Positions 56,645 through 64,000 of a DNA stretch of 64,000 nucleotides are shown piece by piece. The first letter of the stretch is position 1. Each line of letters opens with the position of its first letter. The notes below the pieces were generated by a model. That model saw only the letters and a list, made by a program, of their open reading frames with translations, ran no database searches and was not told the origin of the DNA. The position numbers were made by a program, and so were the translations under genes. The stretch lies in assembly GCA_008711295.1 (NCBI GenBank), contig VUYV01000016.1:4219403-4283402 (forward strand), given 5' to 3'. The stretch comes from Anarhynchus alexandrinus. Its lineage: Eukaryota > Chordata > Aves > Charadriiformes > Charadriidae.

Positions 56645-59600
56645 AGGACTGTAAATTTTCCCTTCACAAAACATCCCATTTGGGATTGACGTTATGTCAG
56701 TATCTGAAGATCGTGCTACTGAGCGGCTACTCAGAATCCTGCAGTGATAAATTAAACCAGAGGAAACGGATCATTTCTACTATCAGGGTCACTGTTGTCA
56801 ACTCCTAACAGGGCAATTGACTTGTCAAGTTGTCTCTGAAAGCCTAAGCTCAGATTTCATTGCCTTTCACATTTTTTTTCAGAATTGTATACAAGGGTCT
56901 CTGAGCCTGTCTTTCACCCAGCGCTTTGGGAAATTCCAGGCACCAATCCTGCTCATAAATTGCAGAGGAATAGATGAAGTGAGTCTCAGCATGAGACTCT
57001 TCTACTGGAGCAACTGTGTGGAAATATTAAATAGAAGAAAAGATATGACAGGGATGTGCATGTGAACAGATGGGGATTTGCTTGTGCGTCATTATCAGAC
57101 ACGAGCAAGATCTTAAATGGTGAAAGGTCATTTGGAAAAGCCACAGGACACCTCAAGAAGACAAGAAAAGGAAAGCTCTGACACTCTGAGGCTCACTGTA
57201 TTTTTTTGGAATAACAATCAAATCCACCTGCTAGAGAAGCAAGGCAATAAATGTAAGCAGACCAAACCCACTAATAATGTTTCCTACTTACATTTTTATA
57301 ATTTATATAATATAGACTTATAAATATATATGTAGTAATTAGAAACCAAAACAAGATCAGTACTGCACAACAGTATTCACTCAGCAGAAGACACATTCTC
57401 TGTTTTAATCAACTTCCAGGCTAGAAGAAATGGGTAAGGCAGGAAAAGCCACTTGTTTGAATATCACATCACAAGGTAATGTCAGAGAAGAGAGGAGCAG
57501 CCATTTCCAGTGCATCGCCGTAATGCTTGGGTCATGCTGCTACCCAAATTAGAGTTTCAGTTTTCCAAAAATGCTTTAGAGCAGTGCAGAAACGCAAGTG
57601 ATCACTTAAGGGAAATGCCACTATTATAAAAAAATGCTCGTTCCAAACCCAAAATTGGTTGGTGGTCAGCTAAAGGATTCCTGTTGTTAAAGATTTCTTT
57701 TGGTGGTGGTGGTGCTGCTGCAATTAAATTGAAAGGTTTCTATTATGATGTTAGCATCCTTGTTTTTATTACTGATTAAATAAATAGTTCAATCCCCCCT
57801 CCCCAAACTAATCTGCATCCATTTTTTCCTTGGAAGACCTCAGTTTCAATGAAAATAATTTCTGGAAGAAAAATATTCTATTGGAAAATAGTGACCAACT
57901 CTTATAATCATGGTTGGAAATCCAAACACACCCAGATGTCCTGTAAGCCCTTGTTATCTTTGGGATGTCTGAGTGTTTGTGGCATCCTCATATACAGCCA
58001 TGGCACTTTGAACAGAGAAGGCAAAAGCAAGAATATTTGTAGGGAGTTTCTCTGCTTGGCCCTGCAAGAATGCCTCTTCCCTCCACCCCTAAAAAGACTG
58101 CTTTTCCTCCCAATTCTATGCTCTTTACCACCTCACCCCCAGTTTACCCTCTTGTCATTTCCTCTTGCCCTCTTCCCGCCGTATCACGTTTCCCAGTTCA
58201 GAATCTGTAGATCCCCAATTGTTTAAAAAGCAGCTCAAACTTCCAACTTATAAACATCGCTTCCTCTGTCTCCTGAATTTATTTTAATAGCTGATATTTG
58301 AGCCCAGGGGATTGTTTTAACTAACACTGTATAGTCAGAAGGAATCACTTTCCTCCAGGCTACCTCTAGGTCAATAGCATAAGGCAAGACCCCCTCACAT
58401 TTCATTACCCAGGGATCAGATCCCCTTTCCCAATCCATCACTCTGAAGCTCATTCCTCCTATTCCTCTCAGATTTGCCTGTATGATTCATGCGGTGCCAA
58501 ATCAACAGTATATTTGCTTTTTTCTCAGTTCATTGTTTTTATTTGCTTACATGTTCCCTGTCGTAGTTCAACTCATAAATCAACGCTGGTTTATTTTTTA
58601 CAAACCCGTTGAAAGTTTGAGCCAGTTTCCACTGTTATGAAAGACTCCCAATACTACACATCCTTTAACAGGTGGAAAATGTCTTAAGAGGCTGTTTGGA
58701 TGGGAACAATTTTCTAACTTAAAGACAAAGTAGTATTTATTTATGACTTAATCTAATTCCAAAACAAAGTAACAGTTCCCTGCACTGAATTATCTCCTTA
58801 TGATGCTATCCCACTAACATATGGTTTTATTATTTAAATAAAGAGTGTAATATTGAAACCATTTCTAGCTATTAAACTTGTGTAACTGATTACAGTGAAA
58901 CAGTGTTCCTGAGATACTTTAACAGACCATTTTCCCTTAAAAAGACCACTAAGTGTCTGTCCTAGCTAAATTTGGCATTATAAAAGCAAGCAAACAAAAC
59001 CCAAACACACTCCCCCCACCAACCGTTTTACTTAACCTTTACTTTTTTGGTTCAGAGTGAAGACCTGTTGATTTACCAGGTTATCAGTACAATAAAAAAA
59101 ACCCTTTTCTGGTGACCTAGACTTGGAGAAAAAGAAACTGCAAAGAAAACCCCCCAAAGCTGAGTTTTGCTTGCATTACCAAGGTCAAAGCTTGGCTCAG
59201 CAGGCCAAACCCAGATGATTCCTGCTGGGAGCAAGGCTCACCTATCCCACCTAGCCAGGTGCAACAGAGGAACCTGCCTTTGCAGCTACATCCCAGTCTT
59301 CTCCCACTTGCCAAAATGTCTATTGGAGGACAAACTGCTATTCTGAGTGCCAGGTCTCCCCCCATCCTGATGACTGGACAGGGTGGTTCTCCTCTCCTCC
59401 CAGCTCTGCGCTGCAGTGGGATGCGATCCCCGAGACCATCTAGTGCCTCTTCCTCTCCCTGGCTGACTTCACCTCTCTGCTGTCAGCCAAGTGGACTGCT
59501 TCAAGCCTGTGTGCTTCTCTAATGTTTCTTCCTTGCATGAATGACATTAGCCACTGGGAAAAAAATCTGCTTGTGGGTTAGGACACTAAGGATGTTCACT

Positions 59601-60009
59601 AGCAGCCTGGATAACAACCATGTGCTGCAAGTCAACAGCTTCAGTGTCTACAGAGCAGGAAAGGAAGAGAGGTTGTGGCCCTGATGGCTCCTGCTTGCAA
59701 CAGCAGCTCCCTTCCCTTCAGAGAAGTGATCTACACCTCTCCCTACCTGGCATCAGACGTGGGCCCTTGAAGCACTGTGTGTGCAAGGATGGTAGGCTCA
59801 AAACAGAGAAGACCTACCCCGCCAGGATGGGACAAATATTTTCCCTGCTGCCAGAGCATGGTCAAAACATAAAGTCCCGAAGTTGGAAGCTTCTGACGTT
59901 GCTGACCTCAAGCTAACATTGTACTGTTGGATTGAAACAAGTAATGTTGCAAGACGACTTCGAACATGTTGAGAATCAGTTTTCACCAACCATATAAATG
60001 TTTAATGCA
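56645..60009. other. Unique non-coding DNA
   Basis: No gene supported. A 125-codon plus-strand frame (57849-58226) lacks any motif. A (GGT)n-like stretch, TGGTGGTGGTGGTGCTGCTG, sits at about 57701-57720, and AT-rich sequence at 57290-57335. No named repeat recognised. Confidence 0.35.
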
Positions 60010-60385
60010 TTGAAAATATTTCCCATCATGAGTTCTGATGAAAACCTTGGCAATTTTGTGTGTTGTGAAAGTTTAAAAAAATAATTTAGAATGACCGAAA
60101 TATTTCATTTCTGTAATGTTTCATTAGGACTTGGACACACAATCGTTTTCCAATGTTTTTACTACAATGAGAATATGTTTCTATACAGCATGTTGTTTTA
60201 GATGGGAAAGCCATAACATTTAATTGAAAAATACCAAAAATTTTCAGTTTGACAATTTTGAGCTTTTCTACCTTGCTTTTTCTGCAGATGAAAAATTGAC
60301 TGAAACTGACCCTTTCTTATAAGACGTTTCAGATTTGACACATCAGCATTTTCCAACCACAACACATTTACTTTGAAAAAAACTC
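60010..60385. repeat. Possible decayed MITE-like AT-rich repeat
   Basis: Dense recurrence of GAAAATATTTC, AAATATTTCATTTC, ATGTTTCATTAG, GAAAAATACC, AAATTTTCAG, GACAATTTTGAG and GAAAAATTGAC, words that are near reverse complements of each other. This resembles 'tgaaatgtttcattttga'-type palindromic elements found in sauropsids (from memory). No terminal repeats could be delimited, so the call is tentative. Confidence 0.35.
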
Positions 60386-60864
60386 AACCAACTTGGACAG
60401 TCACTATGAACTTGTGCTCTTTGCTTGTTCCCTTCCAGCTCTGAGATCACTAGGGACGGATCCAATACTAGGTTTCCACACGCCAATAATCCCTTTGTCC
60501 AGTACACAAGCTGCTGTCTCGCAGGAAACCTACTTCCATCCTTCTACTTGGTTGAGTTAGCAACCTAGCCCTGTCCTTCAAGACTTCACCAAAATCCCTG
60601 AAAAAATCTACTGTAAAGCTAAGTAGCCTGTTCTTCCTAACCACTGACAAAATTTTTTAAAAAGATCAGCTCTAAGTTCAGATCAGGTATTTGCAGAGTC
60701 ACACAAGTTCATGCCACTCAACAAAAATTACAAGAGACGCAATGGAAAATGAAGAAGGCAGGTTAAAAGCCATCATCTATTTCTTTCATGAAAAATCAAC
60801 ACACATTCCATGATAAGTTTTCACAGGCTCAGTTCCTAATTTATTATATGTCATTACACTAATC
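60386..60864. other. Unique non-coding DNA
   Basis: No gene or named repeat recognised; leads into the old CR1 tail that begins near 60865. Confidence 0.4.
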
Positions 60865-61148
60865 CTTGTCAATGGGATGAGTGAGAGGCGACGGGTAGAA
60901 GCAAGATGAGACCTATTCAGACGAAGACAAGGGTATTTAGCAATGACAGCAAATAGTCAATGGCCCTGGATTCACTGCCACGGGGTGGTGGATTCTCTCC
61001 TGAAGGAAGACCAAGGAGACATTTTCTGGATGATGCACTGTAGTCAAACACACTGTTACAAGCCTTGTGTTCCAATGCCTAATGAAATTCTGTGGGCCAG
61101 AAATACAGATTCTCCAGCTAGATATTTCCTAGCATTTAAAAATGTATT
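60865..61148 (+). mobile_element. Old CR1 3' end, sense
   Basis: Landmarks of a different, old CR1 subfamily in order: CTATTCAGACGAAGACAAGG (60913-60932), GGTGGTGGATTCTCTCCTGA (60983-61002), CATTTTCTGGATGATGCACT, GTAGTCAAACACACTGTTAC (61040-61059), and AATGAAATTCTGTGGGCCAG (61081-61100). They correspond to remembered sauropsid CR1 sequence 'tggtggattctccat... gatgcctttctggaagatgc... agtcaaacacaagttatt... tgaaattctgtggcctgtg'. The local frame still shows VVDSLL and IFWMMH in place of the conserved CR1 C-terminus, but stops and substitutions make it non-functional. Start and end approximate. Confidence 0.66.
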
Positions 61149-64000
61149 ATTTACTTCTACTTTCTGTTTGCCAAAGCAAGAAGCTAACTCTCCCCACAAA
61201 CCTTAATTAGATGAGTTAGAATAGCTGGAAAAAATAATCACATTTCAGGCACACAAGCCTCTTATGTGCCCAAAACCTGTTCCAGCTGTACAAGTTGACC
61301 TAACAAACAAGATTACCTGTACCTGCAAGCCTTGTCTGCCTTATGTCCATAGACAGTCCAGGCTACTGCAGCACCACTGCTGCAGCTGTATATTTAGACT
61401 TTCCTGGCACAGCAAGACTTCAAGCTTGGTTTTTACCTCTAGAAGTAACAATGTATTGGAGGCAATTTTTTTTTNAAAGCTTCCTCCACTGACACTAAAA
61501 TAACATAAATCCAACCAGGAGTGGAGCTAAAAAGGTTTAGATTTTTATACACTCATCTAAAAGACTAGATGGATTATTTGCTACAACCCAGAAGACACAC
61601 CGCAGGATACTGCTGGTGGACATGTACCCGGGTCTGAGAATTCCTGCTCGCTGCCATGAAAACAAGAGGTTTGTTGCAATGCACACAGACCCATTATTAT
61701 TAATTTCCTCCAGCTTCTGAGCAATTTTTGAATTGTTCCTCAATTCTTTAAGGTGATTTATGGGTTATAGGGAGAGAAAGAAGCAGGGGTTTTGTAAATA
61801 GTCCCTCCCTTTCATTCCATTTCAGCTCATTAATTGCTCATTGTCTGTAATTGGAAACATAAAGTGCATTCCTACTTGGATCGCATGCAGACAGCTGCCC
61901 TGATGTGACTCGATGTACAATAAACCCCCAATGTGGTACTCTGGACTTGCTTGTTTTAATGAAGTTAATGTACGCGGACTTTGAAATCTGTGGAAGTATG
62001 TCTAATGGGCATTTTTGGGTGAAGAGATTATTTAAGTTTCTGCTGTGAGAACATTTTTCTTCTTCAGAGGTGTGCATATTAAGGCAATGACCTAAGATCA
62101 TATAAGCATCCCCAAGATCTCACCCTTCTAGTTTTAAGTCAAAGTTTTGGGTAGCATTTTGCCTTGTCTATGTCAAGGCAGGCTCCAGAATTCCCTTAGA
62201 AAGGAGAGGAAGAAAGAAAAATAAAGAAACAGCCATTTATGCTTCTTAAATACAGTGTTTTCCACTTCACCAGGCTTATCTCTCTTTCTAAGCCTGTGTA
62301 AATGCAAAAAGGTCTAATGCAACCACATGATTTTATTGGCTTGACAGCCAATTTCCCAGGCTATAACTTGCCTTTAGGAAACGTGGCTAAGAAAGCCAGG
62401 AATAGTCCACTAACTTTCCCGTTGCTGTGAGCAAGCAGAAAAATGATGGTTCCCACAGACAGAAGGGGAGAGGAGCAATTCCTCACTCCATACCTGCATT
62501 CAGTTTTAAGGAGACTCCCATTTGACTGAAAATCTTGCTTTTCATTTTACCGTGAAAACTATTTATAAAGCTCACAGCTAAACAAAAATTTTCCAGTAGT
62601 TTCCGAGGAAGTCAAATAAAAACAAGTTATTTTGAGTCAACCTTTCCAGAGAAAAGTAGGTAAAGAGAAGGCTGCACAATGAATATTAGTGACAAGAAAC
62701 TGAAGGATCCCTGGAAGGACTCTGGGCACACTTGGGAAACTTCTTCACATGGGGAGAGGCATCCGAGGGCCTGCAAATTATCTTTATTTGCTATGCGAGT
62801 TAAGATCAGGATTTTGCCTGAAGCAGCATAGGAAAAGCACAAATGATTTCTTCTGCTAGCAGATTTGTGGGACTGCAAACCTCCAGCAGTGAGTGGGAAC
62901 AAGCAGCTGGAGTGGGAAGCCACATCCCAACCAGCACTGCTATTTGTAAAATGAACGTCTGCCTGCAGCATGACTCCCTTGTTCCGAGAGGCAGGGCTTT
63001 CCCCTCTGCTCCCCAGAGGCATGGGCATATGGAAACTTAGAGATAGGCGCTTAAATTTCACTGTTGTCAACCAGTCTGGGAAAAAGAAGACATGCTTAGA
63101 TGGGTGCTGGCACCTGAGTGCAGCAGGTGATAGAGAAGACTGAAGATCCTGAAATCCTGACTCTGGGCCTGCGAGATGCACAACATCAATAAGCTGGCGG
63201 AACAAGAAATAGTTAAAATTTCCAGGGAGAATTGTGTTTATTTAAAGGGCTACTATGAGCTTTAAATAAAGAAATAAAGTCCTTCATCTCCCACTGCGCA
63301 TAGACCTGAGCCTGAAAGTAACTGTTTTGGCGGACCTGTTATTAGAGACCACATAGTAAATGCTGAAACAAACAAGAAGGTATTAGTTTCTAATGGTAAA
63401 TTCATTAGATATATTTCTGCCACTTGCAGGAACATCACTTTTGCTAGGTACCATACAGCAAAACGGCAACAGGCAGTCCCGCTCCTGAACCACTCAGTCA
63501 TTGCAAGGAATATAGAAATACATGTGTGAAACATCCACTTTGGGCCCCTTCCCTCCTTTTAAAAAAAAAATAAAAATTATGCCCTGTACCCTGTCCTGGT
63601 TGTTATTTTAAACTTAGACAGAGACTTTTTTTTGTTTGCTGAATAGTAAACAAAATCTGGCATGCTGCAAGAAAAACGATTGCCTCAATAGAAAAGTGCC
63701 CATTTATGTCATCCCACAATTATTTCAAGCACTATAGTTGAGGTTAGTCCCTCCAAGGCATGTACAAATTGCAAATACACACAAATAATAATGCTCGTAC
63801 TTTTGGAAAATGTGAAACCCTTTGTTTTGGAAAGGTTGTTCCTATTATTTGTGGCTTGCAACTGTCATCATTATTCAAGCCTTGTCTTCTTTCATGATTG
63901 TTCTACAGCTACTGGGTGCTTGAGAACTTCCCCAAAATTAATATACTTCAAAGAACCAGACATTTTGTATATAGCTTAATTACAGCCTATATAATTAAGT
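61149..64000. other. Unique DNA, one ambiguous base
   Basis: No exon supported. N at 61475 sits after a T run. The 61800-62110 stretch is non-repetitive with TTAATTGCTCATTG and TTTTAATGAAGTTAATG elements and may be regulatory. The 192-codon minus-strand frame at 62627-63205 is the second longest in the window outside repeats; its translation resembles no family I know and a plus-strand frame (62843-63040) overlaps it. A-rich tract at 63561-63577. Confidence 0.35.

Noticed and set aside
62627..63205. 192-codon minus-strand open frame as a gene
   Set aside because: No recognisable domain or family resemblance, an overlapping frame on the other strand, and a composition like translated non-coding DNA.
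1..64000. CRISPR array, prokaryotic operon or phage content
   Set aside because: No regularly spaced direct repeats, no dense gene packing, and the repeat content is vertebrate.

Overview
The window reads as nuclear DNA from a bird (or a close sauropsid). The diagnostic feature is a well-preserved CR1 non-LTR retrotransposon 3' end at 41317-42132 (minus strand), carrying the C-terminal reverse-transcriptase reading frame and the typical avian CR1 terminus built on the TCATAGAATCATAGAATGG motif. Much older CR1 and CORE-SINE/MIR fossils are scattered around it, and no mammalian L1 or Alu sequence is seen. Repeat density is low, introns or intergenic DNA dominate, base composition is AT-leaning, and two ambiguous bases (9627 and 61475) point to a draft vertebrate assembly. 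Nothing bacterial, phage, plasmid or CRISPR-like was seen.

I could not support any host protein-coding exon, tRNA, rRNA or snRNA. Open frames outside the CR1 are short (the longest is 209 codons at 12949-13578, the next 192 codons at 62627-63205). They resemble no family I recognise and look like chance frames in moderately GC-rich stretches. The window is best read as a gene desert or a large intron.

Layout: 1-404 unique flank; 405-1468 ancient CR1 (plus); 1469-8307 mostly unique DNA with an AT/GT-rich inverted tract (about 5338-5446), a palindromic-repeat fragment (5750-5805) and a CORE-SINE (6335-6560); 8308-8625 a MIR-type SINE with an internal tandem duplication; 8626-16554 unique DNA with a stop-dense AT-rich block (14390-14960); 16555-16725 MIR (minus); 16726-24235 unique; 24236-24330 old CR1 tail (minus); 24331-33254 unique; 33255-36169 a MIR core and a CORE-SINE; 36170-37350 an AT-rich, homeodomain-site-rich candidate regulatory block with a perfect 11-bp-stem hairpin; 37845-41121 MIR fragments and an inverted pair of a short palindromic repeat; 41317-42132 the young CR1; 42133-60864 mostly unique DNA with a composite repeat (55600-55905) and a G-rich tract (about 56580-56608); 60865-61148 another old CR1 tail (plus); 61149-64000 unique.

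The biology visible here is therefore (1) layers of retrotransposon fossils of at least two clearly different ages, and (2) possible cis-regulatory DNA inferred only from motif content and texture. I found no convincing new multi-gene system. The observation best supported by the sequence alone is the diverged palindromic repeat present in two opposed copies at 40528-40604 and 41071-41121, which share 39 of 51 aligned bases without a gap.
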